Source: Luteitalea sp. (GTDB taxonomy: Bacteria; Acidobacteriota; Vicinamibacteria; Vicinamibacterales; Vicinamibacteraceae). From it: 36,394 nucleotides of DNA. Under the pieces are notes generated by a model. The model saw nothing but the letters and a program-made list of their open reading frames with translations, was not told where the DNA came from and did not search any database. The stretch spans positions 1 through 36,394 of the forward strand of contig WHTT01000065.1 in assembly GCA_009377605.1 (NCBI GenBank). Direction: 5' to 3'. Position numbers and translations under genes: made by a program. This document shows positions 26,692-33,886 of the stretch, piece after piece; positions within the stretch are counted from its first letter, which is position 1, and each line of letters begins with the position of its first letter.

Positions 26692-28745
26692 TAGGCCGCC
26701 GCCCCGCCGTTGGCGATCATGCCGCTCAGGTCGGTCTGGTGCTTACTCAAGGTCTCCTGTGGCGCCTGCATCCCGCCGTGCTCCGTCTGGAGCGGCGCCG
26801 GCTCCGGTCCAGGCACCGGGGCATCCCCAACCGGCGCACCCAGCGTCTGCGCCTTCTGATGCAGTTGCAGGCCCAACTGGATGGCCTCAGCCGGCAACTG
26901 GATGCCCTGCTGCTCGAGCGCCGCCTTGATCACTGGGAACTGCGGCGCGGCGGGATTCAGATCCTCGCCCTTCACCGACAGATTCGACTTCAACTCCGGC
27001 TTCTTCTCCGGCAGCTCCGCGATGACCAGCTTGTCCGCGTCCATGTCCGACATCGACAGCGCCCAGCGCAGCAACTCCACCCGGTTCACGTTCGGATCGT
27101 TCGCCAGCAGCGAGTAGCGATCCCACAGCCGTTTCATGTCGATCGCGGAGTCCTGCCGGATCGCGCTGTTCGCCTTCGCGCTGTAGACGAACTCCGCGCC
27201 CTCCACCGTCGATCGATCCCACGCTTCCAGCCGCGTGATCCCGTCCGGGCCGGCGACTTCCAGGTAATCCTCGTCATCGGCAAACAGCTGGATGAGCGCT
27301 CCGAGCTTTTCGACCGCCCCGAGGAACCAATCGAGCACCCGGCCTTGGGACCATGCCATCCGCACGTCCGCGTTGCTCTGGATGATGCTGGCTTCCGTCG
27401 CCGTGTCGGACCCTTCGCCGCGGTTGCCGCGCTGGGCCGGCGAGAACGCCCAGACGTCATCAATGTCGCCCTGCGTGACGCGGTTGAACTCGAAGTTCTC
27501 CCGCGGGAACTGCGCGCGCGCAATCTCGCCAATGATCTCGTCGCCGTTGCCATCGGTGGGGATGACCTCTTGCACTTCCCCCTTGACAATCCGGTTGACC
27601 AGTTCAACATCAGCGCGGTTCTTGTCGGCCCAGCGCATCGAGTTGTTGCGCTCCCGCTGCTGGACCATCTGCGTCCGGCCCTTGCTCAACTCGTCGACCT
27701 GCGCCCGCGACATACTCACGTCGCTGGTCGGATACGCTGAGTCCGGCGTGTAGTAGAGCGCGCCGATATGCACCGGATAACCCTTCATGCCGAGCAGCCG
27801 CCCATCTGGCAACTGACGTTGATAGGGTGAGTCCGCATGCTTCAGCGGCTCGTCTACGCCGTCAATCAGCACCAGGCACCGCATCAGCTCCGGGTGCTTG
27901 ACCGCCTTGTCAAAGAGCGCGGCCCGGTACCAGAGCTCCGTGCCCTTGACTTTCGGCCGCGCCTCACCCGTCGTGCCGTCCTTCTGCGCGTCGGGGTCCA
28001 ATGACTGCTGCTGATCGACGTCGGTCCCGCTCTTGACGAGCGCCGGATCAATACCGAACCGCCGCGCCAGCATCTGCGCGTCCAGTTCAAACTCGAAGCC
28101 CAGATAGGCGGCGCGGTCGTAATCGCTGCCCTTGAAGTCCCCCGGGATGACCACCGACCCCGGCGACACTCGTTCCAGGAAGTACCGCTCATGGATGATG
28201 TTCGGCACCGACTCAATGATCGGCTGCATCGCCACCGGGTTCAGCCCGAGCACGTCCCCCACGTTCGGCATCGGCTGTTGACCGACCACCACCGGCTTTT
28301 CGCCGTCCTGCGTCGGCTCATACCCGATCTTGGCGATCATCAGCCCGGTCAACTCGACGTCGGTCAGCACTTCATGCATCAGCGCTTTCGCGTTGACGCC
28401 ATGCCGCCCGAGCGTGTGATTCACCTTCGCCTGGAACACCGGCACGGCCTGCTGAAACTCCGGCCGCCGCGGCGTCAGGTGAATCTCCGGCACCCGGAAG
28501 AACAGCTGCGCCTTCTTCTGCTCGGTGTTGCTGAAATCCTTCGGCACGACGACGGTATGCCCGCTGGGCGTGCTCTTCAGCGTCCGCGCCAGATACCGCT
28601 CGACGTTGATCTTCCACTCCTCGTCGCGATAGCGGTTGCGCTTGTCCGTCGCCGTCTTGAGATGCGCGCGCCAGAACGCGAGGCTCCCCACGCCCTCAGG
28701 GGGCAGTGGGAGGTTCTGCACGTCAGGGCCACCGTAGGACGCCAT
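26691..28745 (-). CDS. Portal protein (684 aa)
   Basis: 684 residues, the length and order expected for a P22-like portal. KDFSNTEQKKAQLFFRVPEI (near the N-terminus) and PVFQAKVNHTLGRHGVNAKA are typical of the wing; KPVVVGQQPMPNVGDVLGLN and RYFLERVSPGSVVIPGDFKG of the clip side; QREVNNSMRWADK-like text (QRERNNSMRWADKNRADVEL) and VWAFSPAQRGNRGEGSDTAT of the crown side; long helices complete the barrel. It forms the dodecameric DNA gate that binds terminase and the adaptor. It lies one small gene downstream of the large terminase. Confidence 0.85.
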   Translation of the reverse strand: MASYGGPDVQNLPLPPEGVGSLAFWRAHLKTATDKRNRYRDEEWKINVERYLARTLKSTPSGHTVVVPKDFSNTEQKKAQLFFRVPEIHLTPRRPEFQQAVPVFQAKVNHTLGRHGVNAKALMHEVLTDVELTGLMIAKIGYEPTQDGEKPVVVGQQPMPNVGDVLGLNPVAMQPIIESVPNIIHERYFLERVSPGSVVIPGDFKGSDYDRAAYLGFEFELDAQMLARRFGIDPALVKSGTDVDQQQSLDPDAQKDGTTGEARPKVKGTELWYRAALFDKAVKHPELMRCLVLIDGVDEPLKHADSPYQRQLPDGRLLGMKGYPVHIGALYYTPDSAYPTSDVSMSRAQVDELSKGRTQMVQQRERNNSMRWADKNRADVELVNRIVKGEVQEVIPTDGNGDEIIGEIARAQFPRENFEFNRVTQGDIDDVWAFSPAQRGNRGEGSDTATEASIIQSNADVRMAWSQGRVLDWFLGAVEKLGALIQLFADDEDYLEVAGPDGITRLEAWDRSTVEGAEFVYSAKANSAIRQDSAIDMKRLWDRYSLLANDPNVNRVELLRWALSMSDMDADKLVIAELPEKKPELKSNLSVKGEDLNPAAPQFPVIKAALEQQGIQLPAEAIQLGLQLHQKAQTLGAPVGDAPVPGPEPAPLQTEHGGMQAPQETLSKHQTDLSGMIANGGAAA

Positions 28746-29069
28746 CTAGTACCGCACCCCTCGTGCTGCCCATTCCTTGCGGCGCTGCTCGGCCTCAGCC
28801 GTGGCGCTGTAGCCGAACTCGTCCATCATCGGCATCCGGGCGTTGTCGCCGGCTTTTAGAGGGTCCGCCTCTGGCGTGAGCGGCGGCATGTCGTTGGTAA
28901 TAGCCGATAGCCGACATACGATCGTGCCGTCCTCCTCTACGCTCTCCGCCGCGAATGCGAGGGTGTACAGCGCGCCGTTTGCCAACTCGATCGGCATCTC
29001 AACGCCAGCGCCACCGCGGACGTCCACGAGGACACTTCCGAACGGCTTGAAGACCAGCCGCGCAAACAT
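28746..29069 (-). CDS. Hypothetical head-region protein (107 aa)
   Basis: 107 residues: a beta-rich first half (RLVFKPFGSVLVDVRGG, ELANGALYTLAFAAESVEED, GTIVCRLSAITNDMPPL) and a helical, charged end. It sits between the terminase and portal genes, touching both without a gap. No family recognised. Confidence 0.55.
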   Translation of the reverse strand: MFARLVFKPFGSVLVDVRGGAGVEMPIELANGALYTLAFAAESVEEDGTIVCRLSAITNDMPPLTPEADPLKAGDNARMPMMDEFGYSATAEAEQRRKEWAARGVRY

Positions 29070-30623
29070 CTACGCCACCCTCCGCGCCACGTTCCCCGCG
29101 CCCAAGACCGCCCCTTGCGAGAGCGCCCCGATGGCCTCCGCGAGCAACGCTCCACCCGTGCCGGGGGCGGGGACCCTCCGCGACTCGCGCGCCCGCGTCG
29201 GGCTCGGCCGGCTCACCGCCCAGTACCGCGTGCCGTCTCCCGGGTGATCATCCTTCGTCGTGTCCACGTCGTCGGGGTTGTGCGGGTCCTGCACCAGCGC
29301 CGGCACCGACCGCCACCAATACCGGCAGCCCGGGTCCACCGTGAGCCACGGCCGCCCATCCGGCGCCTCCCGCAGCAACTCGTGCATCCGCATCCACCCG
29401 TTGAAGCGATCGTTGTCCGCCGCGCGCATCGGCACCCCGCGCCGCGTCAACGTCTCCATGATCGATTCCCCGCGCCCGGCCCCCGTCTTCTGCTTCATCG
29501 CCGGATCGCCCGAGACGTACCGGAGCTTCTTGATACCAAGCTCTTTCGTGATGCGCGTGATCGCCGTCGCGACCTCGTCGGCGTTCTGTCCCTGAAACTT
29601 GTATTCCCGTGCGAGGTGGTAATGCCCGTCCGCCAGATGCGCGAACCACCCGCACCAGCCCGGCGCGTTGTAGCCCCAATCCATCCCGCAGGACCACTCG
29701 ATCCCGGGCGCAATCTCCAGCGTCACCGCATGGAACGGCACGCCGTCTCGCTCCGCTCGTAATTCCCCGAAGAACTGGCCGTCAAAGACGTTCCAGTCGC
29801 CGTACAGCAACTGCCGCCGCCGGGCATCGGGCAGGTTCTCCAGCGTGTCCCGATAGTCCGGGTCGATATACGGGTTGTCGTCCAGCCGCGCCTCGATAAA
29901 CGCCCAATCGTCAGGCCGATACCGCGGGTACTTCTGCGGGTCCGGCTGCTTGTCGACAAAGAAGTCCTTCACCCACAGCGCCCCGCGCCCGCCCGGATTA
30001 CTCGCCGCCCACACCTTCGCGCCCCCGCGCGCCAACACCGCCGGCTTCGACGTCCTGGCCCGCGTCATGATTTCCAGCGCCGGCTCCTCGTCAAACGTCA
30101 CCAGCTCGTCGAAGATGATCCGGTCGTACTCCGTGGACAGGTAGTTCTGCGCGTCCGCCACCGTCTCGCAATGTCCCGCCTGAATCAGCGAGCCATTCCG
30201 GAACCGCATGACCTTCTTGGAATCCAGATACTCCGTCCCAATCTGCGGCGCGTCCTTCGCGAATTCCCGCAGATGCGTGTCCTCGAGCTGCTTGTAGGTC
30301 CGGCGCAACAGCAAGCAGGTCAGCCCCGGAATATGCTCGCAGTCCTGATACGCCGCCTCCCGGAGCTCCTTGCTTTTCCCAGGTCCCGCCGCCCCACCCG
30401 CCAGCGTGTGCTTGAACGTCTGCTGCGCCTCGTGCGCGACCGTCTGCTTCGGGGTGGGCACATACCGCCAGCCCACCTGCTTCTTCGCCTTCCGGTCGTA
30501 CAGCGCCGCCGCAAACCGCGCCTGCCGCTTCCGGCACCCCTCCGCCGACGGATGCCCGCACCACCAGACGCCCTCCAGCTGCACCAACGCCGAGCCGCAC
30601 CAGCAACAAGTGGCCGTGCTCAT
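29070..30623 (-). CDS. Terminase large subunit
   Basis: 517 residues. An N-terminal Cys knuckle (CCWCG, then WWCGHPSAEGC, residues 6-30) precedes the ATPase: Walker A GGAAGPGKS (76-84), Walker B RIIFDEL (168-174), motif III WAASNPGG (205-212). The nuclease domain carries GMDWGY (313-318, Asp315), SGDPAM (371-376, Asp373) and TTKDDHPGDGTRYW with the third acidic cluster near 459-463. All are the expected residues of headful or cos motors. The added zinc-like N-terminus is not usual. The start at 30623 overlaps the Endo VII-like stop by 4 bases. Confidence 0.9.
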   Translation of the reverse strand: MSTATCCWCGSALVQLEGVWWCGHPSAEGCRKRQARFAAALYDRKAKKQVGWRYVPTPKQTVAHEAQQTFKHTLAGGAAGPGKSKELREAAYQDCEHIPGLTCLLLRRTYKQLEDTHLREFAKDAPQIGTEYLDSKKVMRFRNGSLIQAGHCETVADAQNYLSTEYDRIIFDELVTFDEEPALEIMTRARTSKPAVLARGGAKVWAASNPGGRGALWVKDFFVDKQPDPQKYPRYRPDDWAFIEARLDDNPYIDPDYRDTLENLPDARRRQLLYGDWNVFDGQFFGELRAERDGVPFHAVTLEIAPGIEWSCGMDWGYNAPGWCGWFAHLADGHYHLAREYKFQGQNADEVATAITRITKELGIKKLRYVSGDPAMKQKTGAGRGESIMETLTRRGVPMRAADNDRFNGWMRMHELLREAPDGRPWLTVDPGCRYWWRSVPALVQDPHNPDDVDTTKDDHPGDGTRYWAVSRPSPTRARESRRVPAPGTGGALLAEAIGALSQGAVLGAGNVARRVA

Positions 30624-31060
30624 CGGGCCGATACTCCACGCTGGAGCGCAGTCACTTTCTCTAACGATTTCGCAGATTCGGCAGAGACCGAAACGGGGGA
30701 AAACTGCGTGTGGCTAATAGCCCCCACCCGCCCCCTAGGGTCCCCCGCCGACTCGCGCGCCGAGTTGCCCCCTCCAGGCCCCGCATCTGCTAACCGTCGC
30801 CGGGCGCGGCGCGCACGATCCTGGTGGAAATCATTAAGGTTATGGCGTAAATACGTGAGTGCGCTGGCGTGCTTGCCCTGATGCTCTTCGATGTACATCG
30901 CGGCACGGTAGAGCGCACCTGCGTTGTCCTTGAACAAGCCGAGGCCGAGATTACAGCGCTTACACAGCCAGTCCCGATGCGCGCCCGTCGTGTGGTCGTG
31001 GTCATACTGCGGGCTATCCGTGACGTGGCGGCAGATCGGACAGGTAACCGTAAGCGTCAT
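30620..31060 (-). CDS. Endonuclease VII-type HNH nuclease
   Basis: 146 residues. CPIC (7-10), QYDHDHTTGAHRDWLCKRCN (18-37) and LGLFKDNAGALYRAAMYIEEH are the recombination-endonuclease-VII family: Cys pairs on zinc, DHDH metal site, then a helix with an Asn ligand. Such HNH proteins next to the terminase are needed in several phages for cutting or debranching concatemers during packaging. The C-terminal half (from about 76) is Gly/Ser/Arg-rich and disordered. It overlaps both neighbours by 1-4 bases, so it is co-translated with terminase. Confidence 0.85.
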   Translation of the reverse strand: MTLTVTCPICRHVTDSPQYDHDHTTGAHRDWLCKRCNLGLGLFKDNAGALYRAAMYIEEHQGKHASALTYLRHNLNDFHQDRARRARRRLADAGPGGGNSARESAGDPRGRVGAISHTQFSPVSVSAESAKSLEKVTALQRGVSAR

Positions 31061-31614
31061 TATGCGAACCTGGGAGGCGAAACACCCCCAATTGGCGTGG
31101 CCTTCGCCTCCACCAATTCGCCACTTACAGCCGTGTCCGCAGAAAGCGAAACCGGATTAGCGTTTCCAGGACTAGGCGAAGGTCCGGCCATGGTGACGTC
31201 GATCGCGGATAGGGTCGGCGGCTGCAGTGGCGCGGCCTCACTCCCGAGCAACACCACGAGGCTATTCCCGCCCTGCGCGGCGTCTTCCCGCACCACATCG
31301 AGCTTACCGAGCGCCTTGAGGGCTACGCCAGCATCCTTCGTGTTCACAACGGTTTGCGCGAGCCGGAGCGCGCCGCCTTCCAATCGCTTGCGGGCCAACT
31401 CACGGTGGTCCGTGTACTGCGACAGCGTGCGGCTGACCGTCGACACGTCGCAGCCGACGCCGGCAGCTATTTGGGACATGTTCTTCCCGGCGGCATCCAA
31501 GCTCAGAATCAGCGCAATTTCCTTTTGGGAGAGGCGCTTGCCGTGCTTGGCCGTGTCTGTGGCAGGCAACTGGGGGCCGTGCACTATGACGGCCTCTGTC
31601 TCACTCAGCGCCAT
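31060..31614 (-). CDS. Putative terminase small subunit (HTH protein, 184 aa)
   Basis: 184 residues. RLSQKEIALILSLDAAGKNM, SQIAAGVGCDVSTVSRTLSQ is a clear HTH of the resolvase/Trp-repressor-like sort, followed by a helical stretch (RLEGGALRLAQTVVNTKDAG) that fits the oligomerisation part of small terminases, and a Pro/Ser-rich end. Directly upstream of Endo VII-like nuclease and TerL, as expected for the packaging-site-recognition subunit. It could alternatively be a transcription factor. Confidence 0.65.
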   Translation of the reverse strand: MALSETEAVIVHGPQLPATDTAKHGKRLSQKEIALILSLDAAGKNMSQIAAGVGCDVSTVSRTLSQYTDHRELARKRLEGGALRLAQTVVNTKDAGVALKALGKLDVVREDAAQGGNSLVVLLGSEAAPLQPPTLSAIDVTMAGPSPSPGNANPVSLSADTAVSGELVEAKATPIGGVSPPRFA

Positions 31615-31646
31615 CTACCACCCCACCGCGATCGGCACGGGGCGCG

Positions 31647-31955
31647 TCACAGGAAGCTAATCTCCACGCCCAGTTGTTTGGCGATGGCGAGCACGGCCGC
31701 TTTCTTGGACTCCAGCTCACACTCCGGCTCATTGTTGCGGCGGTCGTACTCGCGCGCCCGCTCCAGCAGCCGCCGGAACTCCTCGATCTCGTCCTTCGTG
31801 ATGGCTGGCACAGGCGACTGGAATATCCTGGCGATGTCCTCAGGACTCCACGGCTGTTGCGGCGTCTGCGGCACCTGCTCATACGGCATCGTGTTCGGCA
31901 ACCGATCGCGCCATTTGTCGCCGTAGTGGTCCATGATCATGGAGACAGCACACAT
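31647..31955 (-). CDS. Conserved phage protein of unknown function (102 aa)
   Basis: 102 residues starting MCAVSMIMDHYGDKW, then a Pro-rich middle (NTMPYEQVPQTPQQPWSPED), then a helical ITKDEIEEFRRLLERAREYD. A widespread family with MCAxSMxxDY at the start, Trp/Pro-rich centre and FRxLLExAREYD is frequent near terminase genes; function unknown. TGATG overlap with the gene upstream. Confidence 0.7.
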   Translation of the reverse strand: MCAVSMIMDHYGDKWRDRLPNTMPYEQVPQTPQQPWSPEDIARIFQSPVPAITKDEIEEFRRLLERAREYDRRNNEPECELESKKAAVLAIAKQLGVEISFL

Positions 31956-32263
31956 CAGCGTGAGAGCCGCATTTCTTCGCCTTGATGCCGGATGATGGTC
32001 TTCAACGATTGCGTCAGGGCGATGACCAGCTTGGCCGTGTCGCTGGCTTCCCGCTTGCGGCGATACTCGGGTGTGGTTTCGGCGCGAATCTTGGCGCGGT
32101 TGGCCGCTTCTTCGGAGTCCAGGTGCGTCAGCAGCACCTCGTTGAAGGCGATCTCCGCGTCCGTCAGCTCCGCGTGGCAGTTACCGAGGATGGCCGTGAG
32201 TTTGGCGAGCAGGACGCAGGCCCGGTCCGGCGTCAGGTCGTAGTCACGGATTTCGACCTGCAT
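31955..32263 (-). CDS. Helical packaging-region protein (at least 102 aa), start uncertain
   Basis: From the ATG at 32263: MQVEIRDYDLTPDRACVLLA, KLTAILGNCHAELTDAEIAF, NEVLLTHLDSEEAANRAKIR and a basic helical end. All-helical. The frame stays open further upstream with an acceptable reading (LHTLAPAPAPRASIRDLVRE), so the true start may be a TTG or GTG as far as about 32325. No good ribosome site supports any of them. Not recognised; it is the gene before the conserved MCA-type protein. Confidence 0.6.
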   Translation of the reverse strand: MQVEIRDYDLTPDRACVLLAKLTAILGNCHAELTDAEIAFNEVLLTHLDSEEAANRAKIRAETTPEYRRKREASDTAKLVIALTQSLKTIIRHQGEEMRLSR

Positions 32264-32384
32264 CTCGCGCACAAGATCGCGGATGCTCGCGCGTGGAGCT
32301 GGCGCCGGGGCAAGCGTGTGAAGTTGGGCTGCCAAGGGGCAGCTTTGATTGTGGGGGCGTGGGGGAATGTTGGTACCCCCACAT
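32244..32384 (-). CDS. Possible 46-aa Pro/Ser-rich frame
   Basis: ATG at 32384, MWGYQHSPTPPQSKLPLGSP, then a shorter, less protein-like end. It overlaps the start region of the gene at 31955-32263 in another frame. The N-terminus looks protein-like but the end does not, so this may be a real microgene, a shifted N-terminus of the next gene, or chance. Confidence 0.25.
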   Translation of the reverse strand: MWGYQHSPTPPQSKLPLGSPTSHACPGASSTREHPRSCARDAGRNP

Positions 32385-32389
32385 GTGGG
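32378..32389. repeat. Perfect 12-base palindrome
   Basis: CCCACATGTGGG, containing the ATG of the possible 46-residue frame, just downstream of the 71-residue gene. A competing stem GTGGGGG (32359-32365) with CCCCCAC (32376-32382) is possible in the same stretch. Confidence 0.5.
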
Positions 32390-32394
32390 TATTT

Positions 32395-32610
32395 CTAGCG
32401 CGCCACGCGATAGCAGATGCCGAGCGGGCCAAAGACCAGCACGCGCCAGACCGAGCGGTCGTCGCAATGCGCGTACAGCCGATGCGGCGCATGGTCCGGT
32501 TTGCTGAAGCCGATGATGTGCGACGACAGCGGGATGCCGCCATTGTGGCTCTCCAGTCGCCAGCGGACGGCCGCGCTGATGCCGAGCACGCGCACCAGCC
32601 ACATCCTCAT
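32395..32610 (-). CDS. Hypothetical late-operon protein (71 aa)
   Basis: 71 residues, alternating hydrophobic and basic: MRMWLVRVLGISAAVRWRLE, IIGFSKPDHAPHRLYAHCDD, then RSVWRVLVFGPLGICYRVAR. Beta-rich; reads like a small barrel. It overlaps the upstream Zn-ribbon gene by 4 bases. No family recognised. Confidence 0.55.
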   Translation of the reverse strand: MRMWLVRVLGISAAVRWRLESHNGGIPLSSHIIGFSKPDHAPHRLYAHCDDRSVWRVLVFGPLGICYRVAR

Positions 32611-32822
32611 GCAATCCTCCGCTCAAAGACTTCCCGCGTCACCCAGCGCGCCCCGCACCCCGCAGACGCACATTCACGATAGCGCACATCGCCTTCCCCT
32701 TCGTACACCCGACTGAGCGCATACCCGCAGGCTGGGCAGGGGCCGCCCTTCTCCGTGCCTCGCCGGCAGGCTTGCCAGCCTTTGCGGCCTCTCCGGCGAT
32801 CAGCGGGGGCGGGATCAGGCAT
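32607..32822 (-). CDS. Zinc-ribbon protein (71 aa)
   Basis: 71 residues, basic start (PDPAPADRRRGRKGWQACRR), then CPACGYALSRVYEGEGDVRY, RECASAGCGARWVTREVFE: CxxC plus CxxxxC, a NrdR/Ogr-like ribbon with a Tyr/Arg-Cys core (YRECxxxxCGxRWxTxE). Ogr-like ribbons activate late phage promoters, so a late-gene activator is conceivable, but a start just behind the late promoter argues for a structural or packaging partner. Function undecided. Confidence 0.65.
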   Translation of the reverse strand: MPDPAPADRRRGRKGWQACRRGTEKGGPCPACGYALSRVYEGEGDVRYRECASAGCGARWVTREVFERRIA

Positions 32823-32825
32823 CCG

Positions 32826-33002
32826 TTAGTCCTCCCGCTCCCACTGGCGTTTCACGAGCTCAATGAGCTGTTGCTGCTGCGCCTCGGTCGAGACCGGCAC
32901 GCGGATCACCGGGCCTGCTGGCGGCGGGCTCTCCCGCTGGGGACAGGTGCGGTGATGCTCGGGGACGGGGAGGCCGTCGCATTTGCCACAACGGAAGGCC
33001 AT
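32826..33002 (-). CDS. First late-operon protein: Cys-rich 58 aa
   Basis: 58 residues: MAFRCGKCDGLPVPEHHRTC then a Pro-rich linker and a helix (STEAQQQQLIELVKRQWERE). The Cys/His set CxxC...HH..C suggests one zinc. The ATG at 33002 has AAGGGGGA upstream. It is the first gene after the leftward promoter at 33101-33130, about 90 bases downstream of its expected start. Nothing else coding is seen in 33003-33160 apart from the two promoters. Confidence 0.65.
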   Translation of the reverse strand: MAFRCGKCDGLPVPEHHRTCPQRESPPPAGPVIRVPVSTEAQQQQLIELVKRQWERED

Positions 33003-33100
33003 TAAGATCCCCCTTCGCGCGTGGACGAGAGTCGCTGATTCGCGGCGGGAGCAACGACCGCGTCACCCGTGGCGCCCCTCTCCACCGCCTGACGATTCGC

Positions 33101-33130
33101 ATTATTCCTAATACTTTGCCCTATTGACAA
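33101..33130 (-). promoter_or_regulatory. Leftward late promoter
   Basis: On the minus strand: TTGTCA (33130-33125), 18 bases, AATAAT (33106-33101), each 5 of 6 to the sigma-70 consensus, in an AT-rich island of a GC-rich genome. The start should be near 33094, giving a leader of about 90 bases before the first late gene at 33002. Its -35 box overlaps the rightward -35 box by 5 bases. Confidence 0.65.
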
Positions 33131-33153
33131 TATCTTATCGATAGATTTATTAT
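33124..33153 (+). promoter_or_regulatory. Rightward promoter of the two-gene cassette
   Basis: TTGACA (33124-33129, perfect), 18 bases, TATTAT (33148-33153). A TATCGATA palindrome (33136-33143) lies between the boxes and could be an operator. Start expected at about 33160, one base before an ATG, so the transcript should be leaderless. Confidence 0.7.
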
Positions 33154-33160
33154 CCTGTTC

Positions 33161-33361
33161 ATGAACAACATGACTTCGGCCCGCCGCGGGATGATTGAAC
33201 GCTTGGTGACAATCCAGAACGCGCCCGGCAACGAGCACATCGACATCCTGACGATTACCGGCTTCATGACCGACGAACAGGTCGCTGCGCACTTGGCCCG
33301 CTACGAAGCGCAAGAGCTGACCCGCGTCTTCAACCTGAAGGGCCGGCGACGTGCGGCGTAA
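33161..33361 (+). CDS. Rightward cassette protein 1 (66 aa)
   Basis: 66 residues: MNNMTSARRGMIERLVTIQN, then IDILTITGFMTDEQVAAHLA and a basic end (FNLKGRRRAA). The pattern is of a short helical or HTH-like DNA-binding protein, although no classic motif fits. It lies directly behind a strong, possibly leaderless rightward promoter that faces the late operon, an expected place for a small regulator. An inner ATG at 33170 (MTSARRG) is the alternative start. Confidence 0.6.
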   Translation: MNNMTSARRGMIERLVTIQNAPGNEHIDILTITGFMTDEQVAAHLARYEAQELTRVFNLKGRRRAA

Positions 33362-33512
33362 GAACCCGGCCGCTGTCGCCCTCGGCAAACGCACCAGCGC
33401 CCGCAAGAAGGCCTCGAGCGCCGCCAATGGGCGGCTCGGCGGTCGCCCCGTCAAACGCTGTCCTCACGGTCTACAGCCGTCACGATGTGTCTCCTGTCGA
33501 TCGGTGCGGTAA
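33351..33512 (+). CDS. Rightward cassette protein 2 (53 aa, GTG start)
   Basis: 53 residues, basic: RRKNPAAVALGKRTSARKKA, NGRLGGRPVKRCPHGLQPSR, CVSCRSVR. The KNPAAVALGK...RLGGRP words are a hallmark of short phage and bacterial proteins rich in Gly/Arg, of unknown function. The start is a GTG at 33351 with AAGGG 8 bases before; it overlaps the previous gene by 11 bases. CPH plus CVSC could bind zinc. The 65 bases that follow hold no convincing terminator. Confidence 0.55.
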   Translation: MRRKNPAAVALGKRTSARKKASSAANGRLGGRPVKRCPHGLQPSRCVSCRSVR

Positions 33513-33577
33513 GGCGGCGGTCCCCCTACAGGCTGTCTCCCCAGCGCGCGTAAAGTCTTCCTGTTCTTTCTCTCTCC

Positions 33578-33886
33578 TCATCGGGATCCGTCCGTCGTCG
33601 CCGCGGGGGATGTTTCAGCGAGGCAGCGTCCGTGCCTTGAGCACCACGTCGTCGTGATGCACGGCTCGCAGTACTCGTAGCGCCGCCCTGGCGGCGTCGA
33701 GGGGGCGGGCGGCGCCGGAGAGGACGACACGAAATACTCGGTGATGAAATCCGCGTAGTGCCGCAACTGCTCGACCATCTTCACGGGGTCGATCGACTTG
33801 TCCTTGTCGCTCTCGACGGTGTATGACCCGCCGCCATCGAGCGGGATCTTGATGAAGAAACGACCGCGAACGGGCTTTCGTGACAT
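33578..33886 (-). CDS. Hypothetical early protein (102 aa)
   Basis: 102 residues: a beta-rich first half (RGRFFIKIPLDGGGSYTVES, then DPVKMVEQLRHYADFITEYF), a Pro-rich linker (PAPPAPSTPPG), and a Cys/His cluster (CEPCITTTWCSRHGRC) that could hold zinc. The TAATG junction with the upstream gene supports coupling. It is the last gene of the leftward early operon if the contig is circular. Not recognised. Confidence 0.6.
   Translation of the reverse strand: MSRKPVRGRFFIKIPLDGGGSYTVESDKDKSIDPVKMVEQLRHYADFITEYFVSSSPAPPAPSTPPGRRYEYCEPCITTTWCSRHGRCLAETSPAATTDGSR

Noticed and set aside
32264-32626. N-terminal extension of the 102-residue gene to 223 codons
   Set aside because: Most of it overlaps the 71-residue gene at 32395-32610 in another frame and reads as Arg/Ala shadow; only a short extension to about 32325 is plausible.
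33002-33454. Leftward frame of 150 codons upstream of the late genes
   Set aside because: It crosses both promoters and is antisense to the 66-residue gene, which has a consensus promoter.
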